DNA of 16,267 nucleotides, from the NCBI GenBank assembly GCA_900762945.1, contig CAAFIN010000010.1, positions 1 through 16,267 on the forward strand, written 5' to 3'. The notes below the pieces were generated by a model. It was not told where the DNA came from, searched no databases, and worked only from the letters and a program-made list of their open reading frames with translations. Shown here in pieces: positions 1 to 7,729 of this stretch. Each line of letters starts with the position of its first letter. Within the stretch, counting starts at the first letter, position 1. Both the position numbers and the translations under genes were made by a program. Source of the stretch: Clostridia bacterium. GTDB taxonomy: Bacteria; Bacillota; Clostridia; Christensenellales; Pumilibacteraceae.

Positions 1-66
1 AAAATCGAAAAGTCGGCTATCGAACTGGATAAGGACAGACTGATAAGGAGGCTCGGGCGGCGATAA
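1..66 (+). CDS. C-terminal end of an upstream gene, cut by the window edge
   Basis: Frame 1 is open from the first base and stops at TAA 64-66, giving 21 residues that end in a basic tail (RLIRRLGRR). It lies 18 bases before the next gene on the same strand, so it most likely belongs to the same late operon. In a phage packaging module the gene at this place is often a terminase subunit or an adjoining early-structural gene, but too little is left to assign a family. This reading is based on open frame, stop position and spacing only. Confidence 0.5.
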   Translation, partial: KIEKSAIELDKDRLIRRLGRR

Positions 67-84
67 CGAACGACGGAGGGAGGA

Positions 85-471
85 ATGAGAGAAGAAAATA
101 TCGACGCGATAACCGCGGCTATCGGCAAAAAAGCGGTGGGCTACGAAACGAGCGAAACGGTGGACGAGTACGCGCTCGTCGACGGCTCGCTGACGCTCGT
201 AAAACGGCGCGTGAGCGTCAAGGAAGTGCCGCCCGACGTAGCGGCGGCGCGGCTGCTTATGGAAATGCGCGGCGACGTGACCGCGGAAATGACGGAAGCG
301 GAACTCGCGGCGGAGAAATTAAGACTGCTGAAACTGTTAAAGGAGACGGACAATGACGATAACGACGGCAAAAACGGCGGCAAAGTGCATGGCGGGCGGG
401 TGCAAAAACCGCGCGGCGATAGAAATATCAACGGAAAGACCGGGGATAAGGTCGCGGCTGAGGCTGTGTGA
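85..471 (+). CDS. Terminase-small-subunit-like phage protein, C-terminus possibly frame-shifted
   Basis: A 128-residue protein with a strong GGAGG site (75-79) just before its ATG. Residues about 40-60 carry KRRVSVKEVPPDVAAARLLM. This resembles the pattern (K-rich strand, then V/I-PPD-x-x-A-A followed by a helix) in the C-terminal part of many phage terminase small subunits, where it helps form the oligomer that binds DNA for packaging. A Leu-rich helix (LRLLKLLKE) follows. The last ~40 residues are low-complexity, N/D/G/K-rich, and lie entirely inside the next gene, which starts at 353 in another frame. The usual ATGA-type junction here would have ended this protein near 356, so a lost stop through a small indel is possible. 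The terminase assignment is an inference from one short motif and from position upstream of the portal. Confidence 0.55.
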   Translation: MREENIDAITAAIGKKAVGYETSETVDEYALVDGSLTLVKRRVSVKEVPPDVAAARLLMEMRGDVTAEMTEAELAAEKLRLLKLLKETDNDDNDGKNGGKVHGGRVQKPRGDRNINGKTGDKVAAEAV

Positions 472-580
472 CGAGTGCGCGGCGAAACTTTACGCGGCGC
501 TCGGCGGGAGAATGATACCGAAAAGTTACGAAACCGTGGCTCGGCGTAAGCCCGACGAAAAGCCGCCGAAGGGCGTGTAA
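353..580 (+). CDS. Small Cys4 zinc-finger phage protein
   Basis: A 75-residue protein whose ATG is preceded by AAAGGAG (339-345) with 7-base spacing, so it has its own ribosome binding site inside the preceding gene. It has two Cys pairs, C12-x4-C17 and C39-x2-C42 (CDEC), about 22 residues apart, a layout that suggests one structural zinc site. The rest is basic (RPGIRSRLRL, ARRKPDEKPPKG). The position between a terminase-like gene and the portal is consistent with a packaging or DNA-binding accessory, but I do not recognise a named family. It overlaps the upstream reading frame by 119 bases and is separated from the portal by 40 bases. Confidence 0.65.
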   Translation: MTITTAKTAAKCMAGGCKNRAAIEISTERPGIRSRLRLCDECAAKLYAALGGRMIPKSYETVARRKPDEKPPKGV

Positions 581-620
581 TACCGTGCGGGCAATAAAAG
601 AAAATTATGGAGGATAACGA

Positions 621-2504
621 ATGGAGAAAAAGTTTATCGAGGATCTGGTCGCGGAGGTTCGCGACGACTACGAGCGGCGACAAGCCGAGCGCAGACAGTT
701 CGAAACGCAGTGGCAACTGAACGCGAACTTCGTGGCGGGCAATCAGTACTGCCGCGCGGGCGTAAAGGGCGAGATCGAGGACTGCGAAAAGGACTACTAC
801 TGGCAGGAACGCGAGGTTTTCAATCATATCGCGACGATTTACGAAACGAGGCTCGCCAAACTCATGCGCGTTCGCCCGAAAATGAGCGTTCTGCCCGCGT
901 CCAACGACGACGGCGACGTAAAGACGGCTAAGGCTTCGGGCAAGATCTTGTCGGCGGTGTGCGAGAACCTTCGCATGAACGAACTGATCGGCGAGGCGAC
1001 AATGTGGTCGGAACTCACGGGCACGGCTTTTTACAAGATAACGTGGGATCGGCGCGGCGGCAAGCTCGTCGGGCGCGACGAAAAAGGTAAGCCCGTGTAC
1101 GAGGGCGACGTGCGCGTGGACGTTTGTCCGCCGTACGAAGTGCTTCCCGACAGTCTTGCGGCGCGCGGGATCGAGGACTGCGCGAGCGTGATCCACGCGA
1201 AAGCATTGACCGTGGACGAGGTAAAGCGAGTGTGGGGCAAAACGGTAGAAGCGGAAGAAACGGACGTAATGTCGTTTTCGGGGATCAGCATGCTGGGCGG
1301 CATGGGTCTATCCGGAGCGGTAGGCAAGATCGGCAGGGACAAAACCCGCGACCGGGTAACGGTCATAGAGAGATATTCGCGTCCCACTGCCGACAAGCCG
1401 AACGGAGAGCTCGCGATCGTCGCGGGCAAAACGCTTCTTTACTACGGCGAGTTGCCGTTTATAAACGGCGCGGACGGTCAGCGCGACCTGCCGTTCGTCC
1501 GTCAGAATTCCATTAACCGCGCGGGGTGCTTTTACGGTACGGACATGGTGGAACGCGCGATCCCCATTCAGCGCGCTTATAACGCCGTCAAGAACCGCAA
1601 GCACGAGTTTCTCAACCGTATCGCGGTGGGCGTACTGGCGGTAGAGGACGGGTCGGTGGACGTAGACAACCTCGAAACCGAGGGGCTTAGCCCGGGCAAG
1701 ATCCTCGTTTACCGTCAGGGCAGTAACCCGCCGCGGCTTATGAGTCCCGGCTCGGTACCCGCGGACTTCACCGTAGAGGAACAGCGGCTACTCGATGAGT
1801 TCGTGGACGTCAGCGGCATCAGCGAGATCATGCGTTCGTCGTCGGTACCGAGTTCGGTCACGAGCGGCGTGGCGATTCAGATGCTCGTCGAGCAGGACGA
1901 CACGCGTATTTCCGTGACCGCGGAGAATATCCGTAAAGCCGTGAAAGCGACGGCGCGGCAGATCCTGAGGCTGTACCGCAGTTACGCGACCGAGCCGAGG
2001 CTTACGCGATACGTGGGCGACGAGGGCGAAACCGAACTTCTGTGCTGGTCGAAGAGCGACATCGGCAGCGACGATATAGTTTTCGACACCGAAAACGAAA
2101 TCAATTCCACCGCCGCGACCCGCCAGAGTATGACGTTCGACCTTCTCAAAGCGGGGCTTCTCTACGACGAGAACGGCAAACTCAGCGACTCTACCCGCTA
2201 CAAGATCCTCGAAACTTTCGGTTACGGCGGTTGGGAACGCTCGCAGAACGTGCGTTCGCTGCACGTCGCGAGAGCGGACAAAGAGAACGAGGAGATCGCG
2301 AAAGTCAAGCCCGAAGTCAGCGAAGTGGACGACCACGCGCTGCACGTCGCCGAGCATATCCGCTGTTACCTCGGTCGCGAATTCAACGAAGCGGCGAAGC
2401 GTAAGCCCGAACTCAAAACGCGTATGCTGGAGCATATCCGCGAGCATAGGGCGCAAGCCGCCGCCGAAAAGCAAATCGAATCGGGAGGAAACGAAACCTT
2501 ATGA
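621..2504 (+). CDS. Phage portal protein (P22-like type)
   Basis: A 627-residue portal protein, the dodecameric ring at the capsid vertex through which DNA is packaged and ejected. GGAGG at 609-613 with 7-base spacing fixes the ATG. Portal-like features are an N-terminal charged helix followed by a WQLNANFVAGNQY segment (about residues 31-43), a beta-rich wing region, and a core segment LPFVRQNSINRAGCFYGTDM running into a long helical stem (about residues 290-335). The sequence VDVSGISEIMR (about residues 394-404) is followed by a Ser/Thr-rich loop and a helix, and a helical C-terminus contains DDHALHVAEHIRCYL (about residue 570). The length is closer to podovirus portals (P22 gp1, about 725) than to the 400-450-residue siphovirus type. 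It is translationally coupled to the next gene through ATGA. The assignment as portal is strong; the P22-like subtype rests on context and length. Confidence 0.88.
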   Translation: MEKKFIEDLVAEVRDDYERRQAERRQFETQWQLNANFVAGNQYCRAGVKGEIEDCEKDYYWQEREVFNHIATIYETRLAKLMRVRPKMSVLPASNDDGDVKTAKASGKILSAVCENLRMNELIGEATMWSELTGTAFYKITWDRRGGKLVGRDEKGKPVYEGDVRVDVCPPYEVLPDSLAARGIEDCASVIHAKALTVDEVKRVWGKTVEAEETDVMSFSGISMLGGMGLSGAVGKIGRDKTRDRVTVIERYSRPTADKPNGELAIVAGKTLLYYGELPFINGADGQRDLPFVRQNSINRAGCFYGTDMVERAIPIQRAYNAVKNRKHEFLNRIAVGVLAVEDGSVDVDNLETEGLSPGKILVYRQGSNPPRLMSPGSVPADFTVEEQRLLDEFVDVSGISEIMRSSSVPSSVTSGVAIQMLVEQDDTRISVTAENIRKAVKATARQILRLYRSYATEPRLTRYVGDEGETELLCWSKSDIGSDDIVFDTENEINSTAATRQSMTFDLLKAGLLYDENGKLSDSTRYKILETFGYGGWERSQNVRSLHVARADKENEEIAKVKPEVSEVDDHALHVAEHIRCYLGREFNEAAKRKPELKTRMLEHIREHRAQAAAEKQIESGGNETL

Positions 2505-3058
2505 CGGACAAAAAACGAATAGCAGAAGCGATCGGGAAGACGGAAGCCGCGCTGAAATCGACGAAAGCCGAAGCGGAAGCCGCGGAAGAGATCGCGGAGA
2601 AAGTCGCGGAGAAAGCGGCGCAAGAGGGCGGGGAAGCCGCGCCCGAAACGGAAGCGGAAACGCCCGCTATACCCGCGGACTCAGCGTCCGCGCCGACTGC
2701 CGGAACGGGCAAACTTATCGACGCGTTGCTCGCCGCGCACGCTAAGATCGAAACGCTTGCGGCGAGCGTGAACGCGCTTAGCCGCGAGAACGCCGAACTG
2801 AAGGCGGAAGCGGAAAAGCTGAGCGCGCCCGTGGACTACGCGGCGGCGATAGAGAACGACGAAAGCGCGGAAGCGGCGGCTATCGCTTCGCCGAGAGTGA
2901 GAAGCGCGGTAGTCGCGGCTTATCTGCGTTCTTTGGGGAACGCGGAAAAAGTACGAGTGCTGACGGGAGAAGCGGGGGCTATACCGCTCGCGCCCGTGGC
3001 GAAACCCAAAAGCCTTGCCGAGGCTAAAAAACTGGCGGAAATTTTAATTAAAGGATAA
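2501..3058 (+). CDS. Scaffold-like capsid assembly protein
   Basis: A 185-residue, Ala/Glu/Lys-rich protein lying between portal and major capsid genes, the usual place of the scaffolding protein that guides procapsid assembly and is then released. Residues about 5-45 form one predicted heptad-like helix (repeats of AEAA, EEIAEKVAEKA). A Pro/Ala/Thr linker follows at about 50-70, then a second coiled coil at about 72-105 (HAKIETLAASVNALSRENAELKAE shows regular a/d spacing). The C-terminal part is short and basic (PKSLAEAKKLAEILIKG), as in scaffolds that contact coat protein through a basic tail. It starts inside the portal stop (ATGA); GGGAGG lies 12 bases upstream, so coupling probably assists initiation. 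No enzyme motif, in particular no protease, is seen. The role is inferred from position and composition. Confidence 0.7.
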   Translation: MTDKKRIAEAIGKTEAALKSTKAEAEAAEEIAEKVAEKAAQEGGEAAPETEAETPAIPADSASAPTAGTGKLIDALLAAHAKIETLAASVNALSRENAELKAEAEKLSAPVDYAAAIENDESAEAAAIASPRVRSAVVAAYLRSLGNAEKVRVLTGEAGAIPLAPVAKPKSLAEAKKLAEILIKG

Positions 3059-3073
3059 CGGAGGAATTTATTT

Positions 3074-4246
3074 ATGGTAACTTTGACTAACGCAGAAAAC
3101 GCATTGAAAACCGTATACTTGGGCGCGGTGACCGAACTACTGAACACCAAAGCCAACCCGCTGCTCGGCAAGATCGAGCAGACGAGCGTGGACGTGTGGG
3201 GCAAGGAAGTCCGCACCGCGGCGAGAGTGGGCATCAACGGCGGTATCGGCGCGGGCGACGAGGCGGGATCGCTCCCGGGCGCGTACGGCAGTAACTACAT
3301 ACAGTTTACTTCCACGCTGAAAAACCTCTACGGTCAGATCGAGATTTCGGACAAGGCGATCCGTGCCAGCGCGGACGGCAAAGGCGCGTTCACGGACTTA
3401 CTGAACAGCGAACTCGAAAGTCTGTTGTCCGCTTCGCGCTTTAACCTCGGGCGAATGTTGTACGGCGACGGCTCGGGCAAACTGACCACCGTGGGCGCGG
3501 TGTCGAGCGGCAAGTACCCCGTCGGCGACACCAGAAACCTCATAGAGGGCATGGTAGTCGACGTTTACGGCTCGGACGGCGCGCTCCTTAACGGCGGCTT
3601 GCGCATTTCCTACGTCGACCGCGACGCGAAGAAAATCACGTTCGCGACCACGCCCGCCACGGCTATCACCGCAAACAGCGCGATGTACGTTCAGGGCAGT
3701 AAGGACAAGGAAATCACGGGTCTCGGCGCGATATTCGATTCGTCGAAAACCTTGTACGGCTTGTCGAGAACGTCTTATCCGTACCTTTCGCCTTACACCA
3801 AAGCGGTGGACGGCGCTATCGACGAAGTGACGATCCAGAAGGCTATAGACCGCCTCGAGTACAACGCGAACTCGCAAGTCGACTTTATCGCGGTGGCGGC
3901 GGACGTCAAGTACGCTTATCAGGAGTATATGAAAACCTACAAGCGCAATATCGACGTCATGGAACTGGACGGCGGCTACAAAACGCTCGCGTACAACGGC
4001 ATACCGCTCGTGTACGACCGCTTCATCGAGGACGGCACGATGTACCTTCTCGATACTTCGGCGTTCAAACTTCACCAACTCTGCGACTGGCGCTACCTCG
4101 AGAACGAGAACGGCAAGATTCTGCGCCAGACTCAGGGCAAGCCGACCTATACCGCCACGCTCGTCAAGTACTGCGACCTCATCTGCTCGCGCCCGAACGG
4201 TCAGGCGAAACTCACCGGTATCGGCGCGACTACCACGGGCGCATAA
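3074..4246 (+). CDS. Major capsid protein (HK97-fold type)
   Basis: A 390-residue protein with a GGAGG site (3060-3064) nine bases before ATG. It matches the look of a capsid protein family common in phages of Clostridia: NTKANPLLGKIEQTSVDVWG near the N-terminus (about residues 24-43), then VGINGGIGAGDEAGSLPG, then a conserved stretch TSTLKNLYGQIEISDKAIRA (about residues 79-98), and a second half with a VDFIAVAADVKYAYQEYMK helix and a C-terminal LKLHQLCDW-like region. Length and placement after a scaffold fit an HK97-fold coat protein. No N-terminal delta domain is obvious, consistent with the separate scaffold gene. It is followed after only two bases by the next gene. The HK97-fold statement is family knowledge, not directly visible. 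Confidence 0.88.
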   Translation: MVTLTNAENALKTVYLGAVTELLNTKANPLLGKIEQTSVDVWGKEVRTAARVGINGGIGAGDEAGSLPGAYGSNYIQFTSTLKNLYGQIEISDKAIRASADGKGAFTDLLNSELESLLSASRFNLGRMLYGDGSGKLTTVGAVSSGKYPVGDTRNLIEGMVVDVYGSDGALLNGGLRISYVDRDAKKITFATTPATAITANSAMYVQGSKDKEITGLGAIFDSSKTLYGLSRTSYPYLSPYTKAVDGAIDEVTIQKAIDRLEYNANSQVDFIAVAADVKYAYQEYMKTYKRNIDVMELDGGYKTLAYNGIPLVYDRFIEDGTMYLLDTSAFKLHQLCDWRYLENENGKILRQTQGKPTYTATLVKYCDLICSRPNGQAKLTGIGATTTGA

Positions 4247-4248
4247 AA

Positions 4249-4587
4249 ATGAAACCGGGCGAAGGCTACGAAGTTACGGCGGATCTGTACGACATAGCGA
4301 AAAGGCTGCGCGAGATCGATCCCGATTACCGCGTGTGGTATTCGTATCGCAAGCATAAGTACGAGATCCATAACGTCGGGCAAAGGGGCGGTACTTACGC
4401 GCTGACCGTGCCGTACGGAGAACTCGACGAACGCACGTTGAGATTAGTCAGACGCACCCGCGCGGAAAACGCCGCGGAGTTTATCCGCGAAATCGAGAGA
4501 AAGAACGCCGCGCTGAGAAAGGAAAAAGTGCGTAAAGCCGCCGAACGCGCCGCGAAAAACGCCGAGGTCGCTTTGTCGGCTTTGTAG
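4249..4587 (+). CDS. Conserved small phage head-region protein, function unknown
   Basis: A 112-residue protein beginning two bases after the capsid stop with no separate Shine-Dalgarno sequence, so it is probably translated by coupling. The N-terminal half is beta-rich and aromatic (YRVWYSYRKHKYEIHNV, then GQRGGTYALTVPY). The C-terminal half is a single charged helix (about residues 62-108: ENAAEFIREIERKNAALRK and more). I recall similar small ORFs directly after major capsid genes in uncultured clostridial phages, but none with a known function. It could be a minor head or decoration protein. A 149-base gap follows, the largest inside the operon. Confidence 0.7.
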   Translation: MKPGEGYEVTADLYDIAKRLREIDPDYRVWYSYRKHKYEIHNVGQRGGTYALTVPYGELDERTLRLVRRTRAENAAEFIREIERKNAALRKEKVRKAAERAAKNAEVALSAL

Positions 4588-4646
4588 AGTAAGAATTTTC
4601 GGGGCAAGGTTTAATCGGTTATCGCCGACTTGACGTTGCCTAGAAA

Positions 4647-4714
4647 CTCGGGCTTAGCGAATTTCGTCCGCTCGCGAGGATAAGAACTTGCGGGCGGGCG
4701 AATTTTACCCCGAG
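4647..4714 (+). promoter_or_regulatory. Possible structured leader in the 149-base gap before the head-completion gene
   Basis: In an operon where most genes touch or overlap, bases 4588-4736 hold no gene. They contain two nested complementary stems: CTCGGG (4647-4652) with CCCGAG (4709-4714), and inside it GTCCGC (4666-4671) with GCGGGC (4690-4695, one G-T pair). A further pair, TTTTCGGGG near 4601 and CCCCGAGAAAA near 4709, competes with the outer stem. The following gene has a strong GGAGG (4725-4729). The element could be a processing site, a translational leader or a weak internal promoter region. There is no T-run, so it is not a plain terminator. Confidence 0.3.
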
Positions 4715-4736
4715 AAAACACAGGGGAGGGAGAAAT

Positions 4737-5303
4737 ATGAAACTGAAAACCGCCGTGTATTACGCGGCAATGTTTTTGCAACTCGACGCGGTATGCGCGG
4801 CGCTCGAGAGCGAAAGCGAAGAATACGACGGCGCGGTCAAGGACGAGATAGACAGACTCGTCAGGTGCGCGAACCTCGTCATCGGCGAAGCGGCGAGCGA
4901 CTACGTGCCGCTTATCGCGCGCGAAAAACTGACTGCGGGCGAGGACGGAGAAATATCGTACTCGAGCCTTAGTAAATCTATAATCGATCTGTATTCGGTA
5001 AAGAACGCTTACGGCGCGACCGTGCCGGTTAAACAATACTTCGACCGAATGGTACTGCCGGAGCGAGGCGAGTACGAGATCGAGTACGGATATATGCCGG
5101 ACAAGATCGTGCTTGACGGCGAGATTCCATATACCGAGCGGCTCGGAGCGAGGGCTATAGGCTACGGTATCGCGTGCGAGTACTGCATAATTTCCGGCAT
5201 GACGGACGACGCGGTACTGTGGGATAAGCGCTACAAGGACGCGCTCCACCTCGCCGAAACGAAAAAAACTGAGAAGCGCTTGCGCGGAAGGCGGTGGGCG
5301 TAA
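4737..5303 (+). CDS. Head-completion / head-tail connector-like protein
   Basis: A 188-residue, largely helical acidic protein. The N-terminus (KLKTAVYYAAMFLQLDAVCAAL) and the pattern of a helix bundle around a short beta segment (EYEIEYGYMPDKIVLDGEIPY, about residues 116-136) are what head-completion adaptors that dock under the portal usually look like. It lies between the capsid block and a gp10-like protein, the slot taken by gp4 (166 residues) in P22. The last residues are basic (KTEKRLRGRRW). The ATG is preceded by GGAGG (4725-4729), 7 bases away. The stop overlaps the next start (TAATG). There is no sequence-level proof of gp4 homology; the role is inferred from order, size and helical content. 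Confidence 0.55.
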   Translation: MKLKTAVYYAAMFLQLDAVCAALESESEEYDGAVKDEIDRLVRCANLVIGEAASDYVPLIAREKLTAGEDGEISYSSLSKSIIDLYSVKNAYGATVPVKQYFDRMVLPERGEYEIEYGYMPDKIVLDGEIPYTERLGARAIGYGIACEYCIISGMTDDAVLWDKRYKDALHLAETKKTEKRLRGRRWA

Positions 5304-6727
5304 TGAGAAACGATTACCTTAACGTATCGACCTCGAGGAAAAGCCGCGCGGTTATCCCCGACTTTTCGGGCGGCGCGGACTACGACAAGGACGAGGGCGC
5401 GGGATCGTTTGCGCGGGCTAAGGACAGTTACAACTTCGATTTTTCGGGCGGCGAACTGCGGACGGGCTACGGTTTGACCGCGTACGAGCCGCTCGGCGGC
5501 ATTACCGTGCGTTCGGCGTGGCTGTTTACCCGCTACGACCACGAGAACTCGAAGCGCGACGACATTATGCTCGTGACCGATTCGGACGGGTATCTTTACG
5601 CGAGGCACGTCGACGGCGGCGAAGCGTTTGTCAAGGTCGCGGGCGTGACGTTTACGAGCGTTCCGACCTATATAAACTACCGGCTGTACGGCGACGACGT
5701 GGTTATCATGTGCTCGGAAACGGACGGCATGCACGTTTACGACGGCGTACACGACGCGTACGGAGTGGACAACGCGCCCATGGTCACTTCCATGGCGCTC
5801 CACGGCGAAAGACTGTTCGTGACGGTGAGCGGCGAGAAAAAAGACTTATGGTTTTCCGAGGACCTCGATCCCACGAACTGGGACGCGTCGCTTCGTGGCG
5901 GCGGCTTTATCCAGATGACCGACGAGCGCGGCGACCTCACCCGCGTGATCAGTTTTTTAGGGTACGTGTACGTTTTTCGCGAGCGCGGCATATCGCGCGT
6001 GTACGCCACCGGGCGGCAAACCGACTTTTCCGTCACCAACCTTTTCGTGTCGGGCGGCAAGATTTATCCCGGCTCGGTCGCGGTGTGCGGCGACAGAGTG
6101 CTATTCCTCGCGAGCGACGGACTGTACGCTTTCGACGGCGCGGGCGCAAGTCGGATTCTAAGCCGCGTGTCGGGCGTGATTGCGAGCGGCGAGAACTGTT
6201 CTGCGATCTACTTCGACGGCAAATACTACTTGTCTTTTAAGCGGAACTTCGACGGCGAACCGATCGGTTGCGAAAAGAATGAAGCTTTTATAAACAACGC
6301 TATGCTGGTACTGGAACCCGAAACGGGCAAATACTCGCTTACCCGCGGCGCGGACGTAACGGGGTTTGCCGCTTCCGACGAAACGGGCGTTATCGCTATC
6401 CGTTCGGACGGAGCGGCGGGTACGGTCGGGCGTTGCGGCGCGTATTTCGGCGAACCGCTGAAAAAGGCGTGGGTCGTACCCAAAACCGATATGGGAAACT
6501 CGGACAAAAAGACGGTGAGAGAAATAAGGATTTACACGAAAAACGCGGCTACGGTCACGCTTAAATCGGACGTAAGCAGCTTTTCCGTAAAGTTTGCGGG
6601 CGGCGCCGACGTGCAGAGAAAACGCGTGTCGTTCTCGGGGCGAAGAATAGGTTTCGAGATCTCCGCGGACACCGCCGAAGCGCTGATTTCCCGTCCGTCG
6701 CTGATAATCACTCACGGCGGGTTTTAG
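5303..6727 (+). CDS. P22 gp10-like beta-propeller packaged-DNA stabilisation / tail hub protein
   Basis: 474 residues from the ATG at 5303; a GTG at 5294 would add three residues but has no suitable ribosome binding site, and TAATG coupling favours 5303. The protein opens with a segment about being 'set up' of DYDKDEGAGSFARAKDSYNF type, then repeats short beta-hairpin blades (for example VTDSDGYLYARH, LFLASDGLYAFDG, IYFDGKYYLSF) typical of a propeller. Motifs LWFSEDLDPTNWD (about residue 182) and TRVISFLGYVYVFRERGI (about 213-230) recall the phage stabilisation protein family of P22 gp10, the 472-residue ring that closes the head and binds the tail needle and spike. A C-terminal beta domain follows (about residues 395-474). 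The length match and position after a gp4-like gene support this. It could equally be a related propeller tail protein of unknown partner. Confidence 0.65.
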   Translation: MRNDYLNVSTSRKSRAVIPDFSGGADYDKDEGAGSFARAKDSYNFDFSGGELRTGYGLTAYEPLGGITVRSAWLFTRYDHENSKRDDIMLVTDSDGYLYARHVDGGEAFVKVAGVTFTSVPTYINYRLYGDDVVIMCSETDGMHVYDGVHDAYGVDNAPMVTSMALHGERLFVTVSGEKKDLWFSEDLDPTNWDASLRGGGFIQMTDERGDLTRVISFLGYVYVFRERGISRVYATGRQTDFSVTNLFVSGGKIYPGSVAVCGDRVLFLASDGLYAFDGAGASRILSRVSGVIASGENCSAIYFDGKYYLSFKRNFDGEPIGCEKNEAFINNAMLVLEPETGKYSLTRGADVTGFAASDETGVIAIRSDGAAGTVGRCGAYFGEPLKKAWVVPKTDMGNSDKKTVREIRIYTKNAATVTLKSDVSSFSVKFAGGADVQRKRVSFSGRRIGFEISADTAEALISRPSLIITHGGF

Positions 6728-6736
6728 GAGGGCGGA

Positions 6737-7729
6737 ATGGATTACGGAAAAACCGCGTACATGAAAGTGTGCGACCTCGAAGCGAGAATAGGAAGCAGGC
6801 TTTCCGCCGCGCAAAAAAACAGAACGGGAATGAATTTCCGTCCGTTTTTCGACTTCGCTTCGGGCGATTACGAAGCTGCCGAACTTACCGCCGACGAAAC
6901 TGTGGCGATCATAGCGAAGGCGGAAGTACGCGCCGACTCGGATATCGAGAACGCTGTAGTTACGCTGAAAATCGGCGGGATAACGGCTTCGGAGAGCGCG
7001 GGCGCGAAACTAGTGAAGGGCGAACGATACGATTTTTTACTGCTTGCGGCGGTCAATCCCGGCACGAGCGCGAGCGTTGCGTTGTCCATGGGCGGCGCAG
7101 ACTGCACTCTTTTGTCGTGTCAGATCGTGGTTTCGGGAGAGAACGCCGGTCTTAGCCGCGGCGACGGCGACTGCGCGGTCGACAAGTGCGACGACGGCAA
7201 GTGGATTACGGTCGCTTGCGCGGACGACGACGTTACCGCGTACGTTTTCGACGAGCAAACCCCGCTCGTTTTGGGCGAGCCGCTACACATCGGAGCCGGG
7301 CGGCGTGCGGACTGCGCCGGCGGGGAAAACTCGTTCGTCGCGGTTTACGTCGATAGCCGCGGCAACGCTTACGCCGCGTTTATAAGCGCCGCGGCGGCAG
7401 TTACGAAAACCGTGTTTATCGCGGACGGAGTGACGGCGATCGCGGTCGGACGGTGCGGGAGCGGGTTTATCACCGCGGAAATCGACGACGGCGGCAAGGT
7501 CGCGTGCAGGTATTTAAGCCCGGGCGGCGGACTGTCGATGACTTTCGATCCCGGGATAACGGACTGCGCCGTGCGCGTGGGCTTCGTCAAGAACGCCGAC
7601 CGCCCCACGCTGATCGTGGGTACGCGCGACAGAAGTTACGTCAAGTACGCCGAGATCGACTACGGCGGCACGGACGTATTCAAGTGGACGGCGAGCGCCG
7701 AAATCACGAGAACGGAGGAAACGGCATGA
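6737..7729 (+). CDS. Beta-rich phage virion protein, probably tail-associated
   Basis: A 330-residue protein; AGGAGG (6726-6731) overlaps the previous stop and sits 5 bases before ATG. The N-terminus (DYGKTAYMKVCDLEARI) resembles the start of many tail-tip or neck proteins in clostridial phages. Residues about 35-120 form a carbohydrate-binding-module-like beta sandwich (acidic, with alternating hydrophobics and a long ATVALSM-type strand). Residues about 150-325 contain blade-like repeats (DDGKWITVACADD, GGENSFVAVYVDSRGNAYAAF, GSGFITAEIDDGGKVACRYL). There are several cysteines but no CxxC pairs. It joins the next gene by ATGA (7726-7729). No named family is recognised. Being between gp10-like and another large beta-rich protein suggests a tail or receptor-contact component. 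Confidence 0.6.
   Translation: MDYGKTAYMKVCDLEARIGSRLSAAQKNRTGMNFRPFFDFASGDYEAAELTADETVAIIAKAEVRADSDIENAVVTLKIGGITASESAGAKLVKGERYDFLLLAAVNPGTSASVALSMGGADCTLLSCQIVVSGENAGLSRGDGDCAVDKCDDGKWITVACADDDVTAYVFDEQTPLVLGEPLHIGAGRRADCAGGENSFVAVYVDSRGNAYAAFISAAAAVTKTVFIADGVTAIAVGRCGSGFITAEIDDGGKVACRYLSPGGGLSMTFDPGITDCAVRVGFVKNADRPTLIVGTRDRSYVKYAEIDYGGTDVFKWTASAEITRTEETA

Noticed and set aside
141..1196. 351-codon open frame on the minus strand
   Set aside because: It lies antisense to three phage genes including a well-supported portal. The protein is Arg/Ser/Pro-rich with no domain, and such shadows are expected in GC-rich, codon-biased DNA.
4630..4659. Promoter from TTGACG (4630-4635) in the intra-operon gap
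   Set aside because: No acceptable -10 box at 16-19 bases; the best is TTAGCG.
7453..7725. N-terminal extension of the 618-residue virion protein
   Set aside because: The Arg-rich extension lies inside the preceding gene in another frame. ATG 7726 has a GGAGGA site and the ATGA overlap typical of this operon.
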